Source: Desulfobacterales bacterium (GTDB taxonomy: Bacteria; Desulfobacterota; Desulfobacteria; Desulfobacterales; JAHDSC01). Taken from it: 46,663 bases of DNA. Each line of letters begins with the position of its first letter. Position 1 is the stretch's first letter. Of this stretch, positions 37,605 to 46,663 are shown piece by piece. The stretch lies in assembly GCA_018432925.1 (NCBI GenBank), contig JAHDSC010000067.1, forward strand, positions 1 to 46,663, written 5' to 3'. The translations under genes were made by a program, and so were the position numbers. Below the pieces are notes generated by a model that saw only the letters and a list, made by a program, of their open reading frames with translations, searched no databases and was not told the origin of the DNA.

Positions 37605-37731
37605 CTTTCCTCCACGGTTTTCTTTTTAAAATGACAGTTTTTCTTAAAACAACCAATCGATTGAAACGGATGAAGCCCGATGACCTGAAAAGGACTTGAC
37701 CTCCGTTGATCTTCGATCACCGAGGGGATGA

Positions 37732-38598
37732 TTAAAAATGCTGCTGGATCTTCGACCCTCCGCGGAGGCGGGCGATCCGCTCCTCCAGGGATGGATGAGT
37801 GGAAAAAAGGTTCATAAGGCCATGTCCCGACAAAGGATTTACAGTAAACATGTGAGCAGTAGAAGGACTGGCATTCATAGGCAATCTTCCCGAATAGGTT
37901 CCGAGCTTTTCAAGGGCGCTGGCAAGGCCTTCCGGATTGCCGGTAAAACCGGCACCGGTGGAATCGGCCAAATACTCCCGAGACCGGGATATTGCCATCT
38001 GAATCAACGTGGCCGCAATGGGAGCCAAGATTGACATAGCGACAAGACCGATAATACCCAAACCTCCCCCTTCATCGTCTTCCCTGCTTCCTCCGCCCAA
38101 AAATGCAGACCACCGTGCCATGGTAGCCAGCATCATGATAGCTCCGGACATGGTGGCAGCAATTGAACCGATCAGGATGTCCCGATTTTTTACATGAGCC
38201 AACTCGTGAGCCAAAACCCCCATTAGCTCTTTTCTATCCATGAGCTTGAGCAATCCTTCGGTAACCGCCACGACGGCGTGCTCCGGATTTCTCCCGGTAG
38301 CAAACGCATTGGGTGTTTCCTGGGGAATTAAATAGATTCTCGGCATCGGAAGACCGGCGCGTTGAGTCAAGCTGTTGATCATCTCATGGAGTTCCGGGGC
38401 ATCTTGAGGGGTTACTTCCCGGGCACGGTACATTCTCAGTACCAGCTTGTCCGAAAACCAATAGCTGAAAAAATTCATTCCCGCAGCCAGGACAAACGCA
38501 ATCATCAAACCCTGGCGTCCGCCTAGAAGCTGACCAATCCATAGAATTAAAGCGGTCATGACCGCCAGTAAAATTGTCGTTTTGATCTGATTTCCCAT
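37732..38598 (-). CDS. htpX: HtpX-type membrane zinc metalloprotease
   Basis: HtpX is an inner-membrane M48B protease that degrades misfolded membrane proteins. The 288-residue product has two N-terminal membrane segments (about 5-22 and 28-48), the zinc motif HELAHVKNRD (131-140), two further hydrophobic segments (about 141-165 and 177-200), and a downstream SREYLADSTGAGFTGNPEGLASALEKL with the third zinc ligand Glu. The C-terminus, STHPSLEERIARLR, is typical. It is separated from pgm by 127 bases. Confidence 0.95.
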   Translation of the reverse strand: MGNQIKTTILLAVMTALILWIGQLLGGRQGLMIAFVLAAGMNFFSYWFSDKLVLRMYRAREVTPQDAPELHEMINSLTQRAGLPMPRIYLIPQETPNAFATGRNPEHAVVAVTEGLLKLMDRKELMGVLAHELAHVKNRDILIGSIAATMSGAIMMLATMARWSAFLGGGSREDDEGGGLGIIGLVAMSILAPIAATLIQMAISRSREYLADSTGAGFTGNPEGLASALEKLGTYSGRLPMNASPSTAHMFTVNPLSGHGLMNLFSTHPSLEERIARLRGGSKIQQHF

Positions 38599-38941
38599 GA
38601 GGTTAAACTCCTTTTCAAATCTTCAGCCGCCATAGGATGTTAGCCGGCGCGACCAAAACCTTCCGGAGGGCTGAATACATTTAAAATAAAATCGAATCCA
38701 AAAAACGCAAGTTTTTTTCTTTCAAGAGATCGGATGATGGGCAATAAGCGATTTTATGATATGTTTAATGCATCAGATTTGTAAATGTTTTGACAACTCA
38801 GGCAGTTTTAATTAGTTTTTGATGTTGGGATTCTACCTTGCTTTCCTTGAATTGCCCGATGAAGAGATATTTTTTATTTGAATTTAACTTCCTGTTTTTT
38901 GACGCCAATTTTTATATAAATATTACTGTTTCAGGCCGCAA

Positions 38942-39336
38942 ATGATCGGAGAATGGGCGAAAGTAATCACCGCTGGATTTTGTTTCATTTTATCCATTCA
39001 TGGGATCTTAGACTTTTTACCGTTTCCGAAAAAGCGCAAATACAAACGCAGTAAAAATATTATATCTCAGGAAAAATTACAAGCCCCTACCCCCGGGTGC
39101 TGTTTCATGGATGGGATAAAAAGGGTAAGGTTTCAGGCTGCGGAATTCAGAAAGTATACCTCACCGAAAACCCGGGCGCGGCAGTGATTCGGGAGAAAAT
39201 ACTCATTGATGAAAATGGAAATGCATGGCGTCCATTTCTCTCTGCCTTTTCGGTTGACATGCCGATCCCCTTTTTCTATAATTTCTGCAAATTCTATCAT
39301 CCCTCTTTGAAAACTCGTTCGATCCTTCCCTTTTAA
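38942..39336 (+). pseudogene. Possible frameshifted small gene
   Basis: An ATG at 38942 opens a frame with one membrane segment (VITAGFCFILSIHGILDFL) and a basic stretch (KKRKYKRSK). After about codon 52 the second frame gives a more protein-like run ending at 39336 (VLFHGWDKKGKVSGCGIQKVYLTE, then VIREKILIDENGNAWRPFL). A single-base slip near 39080-39095 would join them into about 131 residues. I recognise no family. There is no strong ribosome-binding site. The remainder of 38599-39451 is AT-rich and holds only a possible promoter at 39340-39368. Confidence 0.25.
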
Positions 39337-39339
39337 GAT

Positions 39340-39368
39340 TTGCGTGGCCAATCAATTTTTTTTATTAT
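39340..39368 (+). promoter_or_regulatory. Possible sigma-70 promoter of the glycogen cluster
   Basis: TTGCGT (39340-39345) and TATTAT (39363-39368) are 17 bases apart. Transcription would begin near 39375, about 77 bases before the debranching enzyme gene. Confidence 0.4.
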
Positions 39369-39451
39369 AATATGGAAATATAAAGAAATTCAGCTGACAA
39401 TCGGGATTGAACTCCGAGCCAGTTTATCGACGCAATTAACATAAAACGATC

Positions 39452-42400
39452 ATGCATATGTTAAATCGGTTTCAACAAAATCCTGCCCCGGGAGTGCGAT
39501 TACTGAAGTTTCGGGGAGACACCCTGACCTTTACCCTTTCCTTGCCCGAATTTTATCCGGGAAATGCCTGGCTTCGCACCAATATTGGAGCAGCGGATAT
39601 ACTGAGGGATGAAATTATAAAAGCAGTCAATCAAAACGAACCTCCCCTTGCAAGAGACTGGTTCGATATTCCCATGAACCGGGTCGATGACCGGAAATTT
39701 CAGGTAACTATCCCCCTTTGCGAGGTAGGGCATTTTGATGCCAAGTGCTATTTTTTGGAAAAAGGTAAAGACACGCCTCTGTGGCCTCCGGGGGGCAATA
39801 CCGCAATCAACGTGGAACCGACCGATACCTGTTGCGCAAATATAATTTACAATACCTTTGTCCGGCAGTTCGGCTCCAAAAAAAATCATGGTTATCTTCC
39901 TGATTCAAGGGAAGAACATTGGATCGAACTTTTAGATAAGGCGGGCTATACGGTCATCCCTCCATCCGGAACTTTTCGGGATCTGGTGAAAGAACTCGAT
40001 TTTATCATGGGAGAACTCGGTTGCCGTATCATTCAGTTGCTTCCGGTCCATCCAACCCCGACAACCTACGCACGCATGGGACGATATGGCAGCCCTTATG
40101 CCGCACTCAGTTTTACGAGTGTTGATCCTGCCCTTGCGGAATTTGATCCGCGTGCGACTCCTTTGGAGCAATTTGTTGAACTGGTGGATGCCATTCATGA
40201 GCGTCATGCCAAAATATTTATCGATATCGCCATTAACCACACCGGATGGGCTTCCAGCCTTCACGGAACCCATCCGGAGTGGCTTGTCCGGGACCCGGAA
40301 GGCCGGATCGAGGTTCCCGGAGCATGGGGAGTCCTCTGGGAAGACCTGACGCGGCTTGATTACAGGCATAAAGGTTTGTGGCAATACATGGCCAATATCT
40401 ACCTGACTTGGTGTCGGCGGGGAGTGGACGGTTTTCGGTGCGATGCAGGTTACATGATTCCGGTCCCGGTTTGGAAATATATTGTCGCCACGGTTCGAGA
40501 ACAATATCCAGACACGATTTTTCTTCTTGAAGGACTGGGTGGAAAGATTTCCGTTAACCGGGATATTTTGAACACGGCCAATTTTAACTGGGCCTATTCA
40601 GAGCTTTTTCAAAATTATGATCGGAGCCAGATTGAAAACTATCTCCCCCAAACCATCGAAATTTCTCAAGGTGAAGGAATCATGGTCCATTTTGCGGAGA
40701 CGCACGACAACATCCGCCTGGCGGCTCGATCAAACACCTTTGCCCGTATGCGCACCGCACTGTGCGCGCTGTGTTCTTTCAATGGTGCTTTTGGTTTCGC
40801 CAATGGGGTGGAATGGTACGCTACCGAGCGAATCGACGTCCATGATTGCCCTTCTCTGAACTGGGGAGCGAAAATCAACCAGGTAAATGAAATCCGCCGT
40901 CTCAATCTCCTTCTCAAGAACCATCCGGTTTTCCACGATCAGGTAAAGTTGACAATGATTCAACAAGACGGAGGAAACCATATCGCATTACTGCGCCATC
41001 ATGTTGGTTCAGGAAAGAAGCTTCTGATTCTTGCAAATCTTGATGATCAAAATCAAACCTTCGCCTCATGGGATTTTCGACGAGCGGGAATGGAAGGCCA
41101 TGTGCTGGTGGATCTTCTGACGGAAAAAGATATCGTAACCGCCAGAACAGGCACGATAGATACCTATCGGTTGGATGCCGGTCAGGTTCTCTGCTTATCT
41201 TCCGACCCCACTGACATCGAACTGATCAGGCAAGTCGTACAGAAAACTTCGTTGCTTCCGGATCGGATAAAAACGCAGCGCCTTCGCGCAAAAGCACTCG
41301 ATGTATTCCGGTTTTATCGTGGGACCTGCGATCTGGGCGATTATAATGTGGATACATCGGCGCGGCAGCTGGCGGAAAATCCCGGGCAGTATTGCCGCAA
41401 CCTCAATCCGCTAAGCGAAGAGACCAGGGTGATTTCCTGGCAGTGGCCTTCCGACGAGCACCGGGAGGTGATGGTGCCGCCGGATCATTTTTTGCTGGTT
41501 AAAGCCGAAACCCATTTTCATGCCCGGATAATGGACGGAAATCGGTGTTTGGCACATGAAGACAGCCTGCCCCGCTCAGACGGGACATTTTTCGCTCTTT
41601 TCAAGCCGCTTCCTCCTCCTGAGGTTCATCATTGTTGCAACTTGAAAATGTCGATATATACTCCCGGTCAATGCGAACATGCGGATGGACCCGTTCTTTT
41701 CCTGTCCAGGCCGGAAAATGCCGGAGTGAAAAGAGTCTTCCACCGATCCGAACTGCTGAACCGATCGCTTCTTTTTTTGGGGACGAATGGGCATGGCGGA
41801 ATGCTTCGGGCACCCGTTTCCTGGGGAAAGCTGGGAAGTCGATACGATGCCTTGCTTGCCGCAAACCTGAATCCGGATTTTCCGGAAGATCGATGGATCA
41901 TGTTTTCAAGATGCCGGGCGTGGATCGTATTTCAGGGATATTCCCAGGAAGTCAGCCCCGATTGCCTGGATTCGTTTTGTTTTGACAACCCTTCCCGGGG
42001 TTTTTGGCGTTTTCATGTTCCCACGGGTCAGGGGCAGTATATTCTTTTTTCTGTCGGGGTGGAAATGCTTTCCGGTGAAAATGCCATGAGAATCATTTTT
42101 TTCCGTCATCCGGCAACAAAACAATCGGGGAAGCTGGAAGACACCAAACCGGTCAAACTCATCCTTCGGCCGGATATCGAGGATCGCACCTTTCACGCGG
42201 TTACCAAAGCGTACATGGGTCCGGAAAATCACTGGCCCGGATCGGTGAAGGCGTCTTCCAACGGTTTTGTGTTCTCCCCGTCATCGGAACACAGGCTCGA
42301 TGTTCGAATATCGCAGGGGGCCTTTACATCAGAGCCGGAATGGAATTACATGGTATATCGTCCGGTTGAGGCGGATCGAGGCTTGGACCCTGATTCGGAT

Positions 42401-43777
42401 TTATTCAGCCCGGGTTATTTTGCTGCCCATCTGAAAGGGAATCAAGCGGTTGAGCTTGCGGCCCGAATCCTGCCTTCAACAGACCGGAAATCAGCAGTCT
42501 CCGAATCTCTGAAACGCTACATGCAATCCGCCCGATTTGAAAAAGATATATGCTTAGAACCGTGCGACATCCTCAGGCAGGTGCTTGATTGCTATGTGGT
42601 GAAACGAGGCGACTTAAAATCCGTTATTGCGGGATATCCTTGGTTTCTTGACTGGGGACGCGACGCCCTTATTTTTGTCCGAGGTCTGATCGCGGCTCAA
42701 AAAACGCAAGATGCCCGAGCAGTGTTGAAACAGTTCGGCCAGTTCGAAGAAGACGGAACGTTGCCGAATATGATCCTTGGACAAAATGCGGGTAATCGTG
42801 ACACTTCCGATGCTCCCCTGTGGTTTTTCGTATCCACCGCCGATCTGCTTCATGCAGAGGGAAACGATGCTTTTCTCGATGAAGACTGCGGCCATCGGAC
42901 GGTTCGGGAGGTTCTTATTTCCATCGGGCGAGCCTTCGAAAGAGGAACCTTCAACGGTATTCGAATGGATCCTGAATCCGGTTTGATTTTCAGCCCTCCC
43001 CACTTTACCTGGATGGACACGAATCATCCGGCGGGAACTCCGCGAGGAGGATATCCAATCGAGATTCAGGCATTATGGCACTTCGCATTATCATTCCTGG
43101 CCCGGATCGATACCTCGGAAGCGAGGCGATGGAAAAACATTGCCCGACGTGTGAAGAAGTCGATCATCGAATATTATTTGATAAAAAAGGAGGGGTACCT
43201 CTCCGACTGCCTTCACGCCGGTTCAAATGAATCGGCCGGACAGGCAGAACCCGACGACGCCCTTCGACCCAACCAGCTTTTCGCCATAACAATGGGAGCC
43301 CTTACGGATGCCGGGGTATGCCGAAAAATCGTGACCTCATGTGAAGAGCTCCTGATTCCCGGTGCCATTCGGAGCCTCGCTGATCGACCGGTACGTCGGG
43401 CCCTGGCAGTCATTCATCACGGGCATGTCATCAACGACCCGCATCATCCTTACCGTGGAAGATATGAAGGGGATGAGGATACGAGCCGCAAGCTCGCTTA
43501 CCACAATGGCACCGCCTGGACATGGTTGTTTCCCAGCTTTTGCGAGGCCTGGGTCAAGGCATATGGAGAAGGAGGGAAAGAAACCGCTTTGGCATGGCTT
43601 TCCAGCAGCAGCCGGCTTGTCAGCGAGGGATGTGTCGGGCATGTGCCTGAAATTCTGGATGGAAATTATCCTCACAAACAAAGAGGCTGTGACGCACAAG
43701 CTTGGGGGGCGAGCGAGTGGTTGCGGGTCTGGTTGAAACTTTCGACTTCGAACCCGACGGCAACCAAGATCGGGTGA
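39452..43777 (+). CDS. Fused glycogen debranching enzyme (GH13 glucanotransferase + GH133 amylo-1,6-glucosidase)
   Basis: The 1441-residue protein combines both debranching steps. The N-terminal GH13 domain (about 190-600) shows region I DIAINHTG (about 256-263), region II GFRCDAGYM with nucleophile Asp near 331, region III LLEGLGG with acid/base Glu near 360, and region IV FAETHDN (about 413-419). The C-terminal GH133 domain (about 1030-1430) has GYPWFLDWGRDALIFVRGL near 1060 and YHNGTAWTWLFPSFCEA near the end. The middle (about 620-1020) is beta-rich and unassigned. Such a fusion recalls eukaryotic debranching enzymes and would make short branches fully accessible to the phosphorylase next door. 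Met3 is an alternative start. Confidence 0.88.
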   Translation: MHMLNRFQQNPAPGVRLLKFRGDTLTFTLSLPEFYPGNAWLRTNIGAADILRDEIIKAVNQNEPPLARDWFDIPMNRVDDRKFQVTIPLCEVGHFDAKCYFLEKGKDTPLWPPGGNTAINVEPTDTCCANIIYNTFVRQFGSKKNHGYLPDSREEHWIELLDKAGYTVIPPSGTFRDLVKELDFIMGELGCRIIQLLPVHPTPTTYARMGRYGSPYAALSFTSVDPALAEFDPRATPLEQFVELVDAIHERHAKIFIDIAINHTGWASSLHGTHPEWLVRDPEGRIEVPGAWGVLWEDLTRLDYRHKGLWQYMANIYLTWCRRGVDGFRCDAGYMIPVPVWKYIVATVREQYPDTIFLLEGLGGKISVNRDILNTANFNWAYSELFQNYDRSQIENYLPQTIEISQGEGIMVHFAETHDNIRLAARSNTFARMRTALCALCSFNGAFGFANGVEWYATERIDVHDCPSLNWGAKINQVNEIRRLNLLLKNHPVFHDQVKLTMIQQDGGNHIALLRHHVGSGKKLLILANLDDQNQTFASWDFRRAGMEGHVLVDLLTEKDIVTARTGTIDTYRLDAGQVLCLSSDPTDIELIRQVVQKTSLLPDRIKTQRLRAKALDVFRFYRGTCDLGDYNVDTSARQLAENPGQYCRNLNPLSEETRVISWQWPSDEHREVMVPPDHFLLVKAETHFHARIMDGNRCLAHEDSLPRSDGTFFALFKPLPPPEVHHCCNLKMSIYTPGQCEHADGPVLFLSRPENAGVKRVFHRSELLNRSLLFLGTNGHGGMLRAPVSWGKLGSRYDALLAANLNPDFPEDRWIMFSRCRAWIVFQGYSQEVSPDCLDSFCFDNPSRGFWRFHVPTGQGQYILFSVGVEMLSGENAMRIIFFRHPATKQSGKLEDTKPVKLILRPDIEDRTFHAVTKAYMGPENHWPGSVKASSNGFVFSPSSEHRLDVRISQGAFTSEPEWNYMVYRPVEADRGLDPDSDLFSPGYFAAHLKGNQAVELAARILPSTDRKSAVSESLKRYMQSARFEKDICLEPCDILRQVLDCYVVKRGDLKSVIAGYPWFLDWGRDALIFVRGLIAAQKTQDARAVLKQFGQFEEDGTLPNMILGQNAGNRDTSDAPLWFFVSTADLLHAEGNDAFLDEDCGHRTVREVLISIGRAFERGTFNGIRMDPESGLIFSPPHFTWMDTNHPAGTPRGGYPIEIQALWHFALSFLARIDTSEARRWKNIARRVKKSIIEYYLIKKEGYLSDCLHAGSNESAGQAEPDDALRPNQLFAITMGALTDAGVCRKIVTSCEELLIPGAIRSLADRPVRRALAVIHHGHVINDPHHPYRGRYEGDEDTSRKLAYHNGTAWTWLFPSFCEAWVKAYGEGGKETALAWLSSSSRLVSEGCVGHVPEILDGNYPHKQRGCDAQAWGASEWLRVWLKLSTSNPTATKIG

Positions 43778-43869
43778 AAAATTGCTAATTTATGGGTGGA
43801 AAATCCGCGGTGTTGTTCTACAATCGCAGGTACAAAATAACACGGAAATTATACCGGAGATTTTGAAAA

Positions 43870-46419
43870 ATGGATCATTTGCAAACTTATCAGGTATTTC
43901 CTCGCATTCCGGAGCCTCTTTCATTTCTTGAAATACTATCCAGGAACTACTGGTGGTCGTGGCAGCATGATGCCAAAGAGCTTTTTCGTCGCATCAGTCC
44001 TCAGCTATGGATGGATACAAGAAGAAATCCGATCGCTTTTTTGACATATGTGCCCCAAAAGCGCTTTGAGGAACTTTTGACGGATGACAGTTTCCTGGCC
44101 CATTTAAACCGGGTGAAAGAACGATACGAAAAAACCGTCCGATCTTATGATTCCAGGCATGAATCCGCGTTTGGCACGGAAGGAAAGATCGCCTATTTTT
44201 CAATGGAATTTGGAATTCATGAAAGCCTGCCTCTCTTTGCCGGAGGTCTCGGGGTACTTGCAGGTGATCACCTGAAGGCATCTTCCGATTTGGGACTTCC
44301 TCTATGCGGGGTAGGGCTTCTTTATCGAAAGGGTTACTTTCGACAGTTTCTGAATCAAGACGGATGGCAGCAGGAAGAGTATCCGGAAACCGATTTTTAT
44401 TATCTTCCCTTAAAGAAGGCCAAGGATCAATCTGGAAACCCGGTTCGTATATCCATAACCGGGCCGGATGGCGAAATCTTTGCCAGTGTCTGGGAGATTG
44501 AGGTCGGCCGTATCCCCCTGTACCTGCTCGACACCAATCTTCAGGAAAATTCCCCTGAAATCAGAGATATTACCTCCACCCTCTATTCCGGAGAACCAAA
44601 AACTCGTCTTGCGCAGGAAATTCTTTTGGGAATCGGCGGGATGCGCGCTCTTGAAGCCATGGGAATTTTTCCCCTCGTATGCCACATGAACGAAGGCCAT
44701 TCCGCTTTCGCCAGTCTTGAACGACTGGCTCAGACCATGTCGAGATATCGAGTCGATTTGAAGACCGCTCTTGAGATTGTCCCCCGCTCAACGGTATTTA
44801 CCACGCATACGCCGGTGGCAGCCGGACTTGATGAGTTCCCGGCACATTTTGTCAGACCGTATTTAAAGGAACTGCAGCCGAGGTTGGGTGTTACGATGGA
44901 AGAGATCCTGTCGCTCGCCCAGCAAACAGGACGCCAGCCGGATGAGTCGGTGTCCATGTTTATACTCGGACTGCGGATGGCTCAGTACCGTAACGGAGTC
45001 AGTCACTTGCACGGAAATGTGGCACGGCGCATGTGGAAACATGTATGGCCGAATCGACCCGAGGACGAGATCCCCGTCTCTCATATTACAAACGGCGTGC
45101 ATATCCCTTCGTATATTTCTCTTGAACTGTCTCAACTATTCGAACGATATCTTGAGCCCGAGTGGCGGGAGCATCCCTGGGATCCGAAAATAATTAAACG
45201 GATTGATGAAATTTATGATGATGAACTGTGGCGGGCTCATGAAATCGGCCGGTCTCGCCTTATTCGTACTTGCCGGGAATTGATGACACAGCAGTACGAA
45301 CGTCGCAGTGCCTCCAAGGCAATGATGAAGGAAGTGTCATCGGTCCTCGATCCGGGAATCTTGACCATCGCTTTTGGCCGTCGGTTTGTGACATACAAGA
45401 GGGCCAATCTATTACTCAGCGACCCGAAAAGATTTGAAGCGATCGTCACTTCGGAGAAATACCCTGTGCAGTTTATTTTTGCGGGTAAGGCGCATCCAAA
45501 GGATAACGAGGGGAAGGAGCTGATCAAACGCATTTTTCAGTTCGGAAATAAACCGCATTTGCGTCACCGCGTCGTCTTTCTCGAAAACTACAATATTTAC
45601 ATTGCAAGACGTTTGGTACGAGGAGCGGACGTCTGGCTCAACACCCCCAGGCGACCATACGAGGCATGCGGCACCTCGGGCATGAAAGCAGCTGCGAACG
45701 GGGCACTGAATGTCAGCATCCTTGATGGCTGGTGGTGCGAAGGGTATTCCGATGAAAGAGGATGGCGAATCGGCAACGGAGAAGAGTATTCGGATTGGGA
45801 ATACGGAGATTCCGTGGAGAGCCAGGCCCTCTATAACCTTTTGGAAGACGACGTGATTCCCTGTTTTTATGAAAGGAAAAACGGACATATTCCAATGAGG
45901 TGGATCCGAATGATGAAAGAGTCGATGAAAATGGCGATGCGGGGGTTTTCCAGCCACCGAATGGTTGGCGACTACGAACGCAGATTTTACAACCCTGCAG
46001 CAAATCGAATAAATGTACTGACGGCAAACGATGCGGTTGAGGCCAGAAATCTGGTTGTTCAGCACGAACGCCTCCATTCCTTGTGGAGTAATATCCGGAT
46101 TGAGCCTCCCGTGAGAGAGACCGAAGGACCTTTTCGAGTAGGAGAACGCTTTCGCGTGACGACCGTGGTACACCTCGGAAAAATCAGCCCGGTGGAGGTA
46201 CAGGTGGAGCTTTACTTTGGGCATATGAAATCTTTGAATTCCGTATTCCCCAGTTTTACTGAAAAAATGGATGTTGTCGAAGACCGAGGAGGGGGACAAT
46301 ATCTTTATGCCTGCACCATAAACTGCCGGGATTCAGGCAGGTATGGTTTTACGGTCCGCGTCAAGCCCCGGGGGGATGATCAGATGAAATTTATCCCTGA
46401 ATTTATTACCTGGGCCTGA
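43870..46419 (+). CDS. glgP: Alpha-glucan (glycogen) phosphorylase
   Basis: This PLP enzyme releases glucose-1-phosphate from alpha-1,4-glucans. The 849-residue product starts with a DUF3417-like domain (about 1-120; YQVFPRIPEPLSFLEILSRNYWWSWQ), typical of the alpha-glucan phosphorylase group found in many anaerobes and Thermus. It continues with GKIAYFSMEFGIHESLPLFAGGLGVLAGDHLKASSDLG, ITNGVHIPSYIS and the PLP-lysine region RRPYEACGTSGMKAAANGALNVSILDGWW. The last 110 residues form a beta-rich tail. It follows the debranching gene by 92 bases and precedes the glycogen synthase by 28, suggesting one operon. Confidence 0.93.
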   Translation: MDHLQTYQVFPRIPEPLSFLEILSRNYWWSWQHDAKELFRRISPQLWMDTRRNPIAFLTYVPQKRFEELLTDDSFLAHLNRVKERYEKTVRSYDSRHESAFGTEGKIAYFSMEFGIHESLPLFAGGLGVLAGDHLKASSDLGLPLCGVGLLYRKGYFRQFLNQDGWQQEEYPETDFYYLPLKKAKDQSGNPVRISITGPDGEIFASVWEIEVGRIPLYLLDTNLQENSPEIRDITSTLYSGEPKTRLAQEILLGIGGMRALEAMGIFPLVCHMNEGHSAFASLERLAQTMSRYRVDLKTALEIVPRSTVFTTHTPVAAGLDEFPAHFVRPYLKELQPRLGVTMEEILSLAQQTGRQPDESVSMFILGLRMAQYRNGVSHLHGNVARRMWKHVWPNRPEDEIPVSHITNGVHIPSYISLELSQLFERYLEPEWREHPWDPKIIKRIDEIYDDELWRAHEIGRSRLIRTCRELMTQQYERRSASKAMMKEVSSVLDPGILTIAFGRRFVTYKRANLLLSDPKRFEAIVTSEKYPVQFIFAGKAHPKDNEGKELIKRIFQFGNKPHLRHRVVFLENYNIYIARRLVRGADVWLNTPRRPYEACGTSGMKAAANGALNVSILDGWWCEGYSDERGWRIGNGEEYSDWEYGDSVESQALYNLLEDDVIPCFYERKNGHIPMRWIRMMKESMKMAMRGFSSHRMVGDYERRFYNPAANRINVLTANDAVEARNLVVQHERLHSLWSNIRIEPPVRETEGPFRVGERFRVTTVVHLGKISPVEVQVELYFGHMKSLNSVFPSFTEKMDVVEDRGGGQYLYACTINCRDSGRYGFTVRVKPRGDDQMKFIPEFITWA

Positions 46420-46447
46420 GAAAAATGAAAAGGAGCACGGACAGGTA

Positions 46448-46663
46448 ATGACCGATTCCACGAAGAATCCTCGGATATTGATTGTGACGCCGGAGGTAAC
46501 GTATTTGCCGGAGGGGATGGGTTATGCGGTCAGTGGTATGACGGCCAAGGCCGGGGGGCTTGCCGATGTTTCGGCGGCATTGATCAGTGCGTTGTTTGAA
46601 GAGGGAGCGGATGTTCACGTGGCGCTTCCGAATTACCGGTCGCTGTTCACCGCGAAGCTGGCC
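46448..46663 (+). CDS. glgA: Glycogen synthase, N-terminal part (cut by window edge)
   Basis: The ATG at 46448 opens 72 codons to the window edge: MTDSTKNPRILIVTPEVTYLPEGMG, then KAGGLADVSAALISALFEEGADVHVALPNYRSLF. The KAGGLADV motif, the ADP/UDP-glucose-binding loop of GT5 synthases, marks glycogen/starch synthase. An insertion of about ten residues (PEGMGYAVSGMTA) precedes the loop. An AGGAG lies 12 bases upstream. The codons look more GC-rich than in the 1-35 kb half of the window. Confidence 0.85.
   Translation, partial: MTDSTKNPRILIVTPEVTYLPEGMGYAVSGMTAKAGGLADVSAALISALFEEGADVHVALPNYRSLFTAKLA

Noticed and set aside
45412-46299. 295-codon minus-strand frame inside glgP
   Set aside because: It is antisense to a strongly conserved phosphorylase region and is a shadow of its codon usage.

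Overview
The window looks like chromosomal DNA of a Gram-negative anaerobe of the deltaproteobacterial (Desulfobacterota) type, probably a Desulfobacterales relative. This is inferred from gene content and order, not from any search. The clues are lpxC (outer-membrane lipid A), an NtrY/NtrX-type two-component pair next to a DUF4390 gene, the block rplU-rpmA-obgE-proB-proA-nadD-rsfS-gpmI, an FdhD with a U-type Fe-S scaffold, a LysR resembling regulators linked to selenium metabolism, AsmA and PBP1b envelope genes, and several sequences that fit sigma-54 promoters. I see no rRNA, tRNA, CRISPR array, insertion sequence or phage gene.

Layout. 1-3.7 kb (minus): an overlapping operon serS-thrC-LysM protein, the last cut by the left edge. 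4.0-6.1 kb (plus): 5-formyl-THF cyclo-ligase, a candidate 6S-like RNA, pcm and a YqaA/DedA-type membrane protein. 6.6-8.7 kb (minus): rsmD-coaD-LysR. 9.0-14.6 kb (minus): lpxC, DUF4390, NtrY-like kinase, NtrX-like regulator with an altered sigma-54 contact loop. 15.3-16.8 kb (plus): comM/yifB. 17.2-18.2 kb (minus): a diguanylate cyclase behind a possible sigma-54 promoter, followed by about 0.9 kb without a clear gene. 19.1-25.9 kb (minus): the rplU-to-gpmI housekeeping operon. 26.2-27.7 kb: fdhD (plus) converging on a NifU/IscU-like gene (minus). 28.3-33.9 kb (minus): PBP1b, a TPR lipoprotein and AsmA. 34.2-35.9 kb (plus): a radical SAM protein and a small protein. 35.9-38.6 kb (minus): htpX and pgm. 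39.4-46.6 kb (plus): a glycogen cluster of a fused debranching enzyme, glycogen phosphorylase and the start of glycogen synthase. With pgm this covers interconversion of glycogen, glucose-1-P and glucose-6-P.

The most striking signal is non-coding. The two intergenic regions flanking asmA carry diverged copies of one module of about 320 bp, read on the minus strand. Each copy has two 16-bp palindromes (consensus GTTCAAAATTTTGAAC) near -163 and -242, an IHF-like site near -85, a sigma-54 -24/-12 element (TGGCAAG-N4-TTGCT), then a transcript of about 75 nt. The transcript holds a block with 37 of 38 bases identical between copies, containing an anti-Shine-Dalgarno seed (TTTCCTCCTT), and ends in a long hairpin followed by a U-rich tract. 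The hairpins pair fully, using G-U wobbles, only as minus-strand RNA. I read this as a pair of paralogous, enhancer-controlled sigma-54 small RNAs that may block translation starts. Other points of note are an FdhD lacking its Cys-x-x-Cys sulfur-transfer motif and an NtrX-like protein with GVFPGS in place of GAFTGA.
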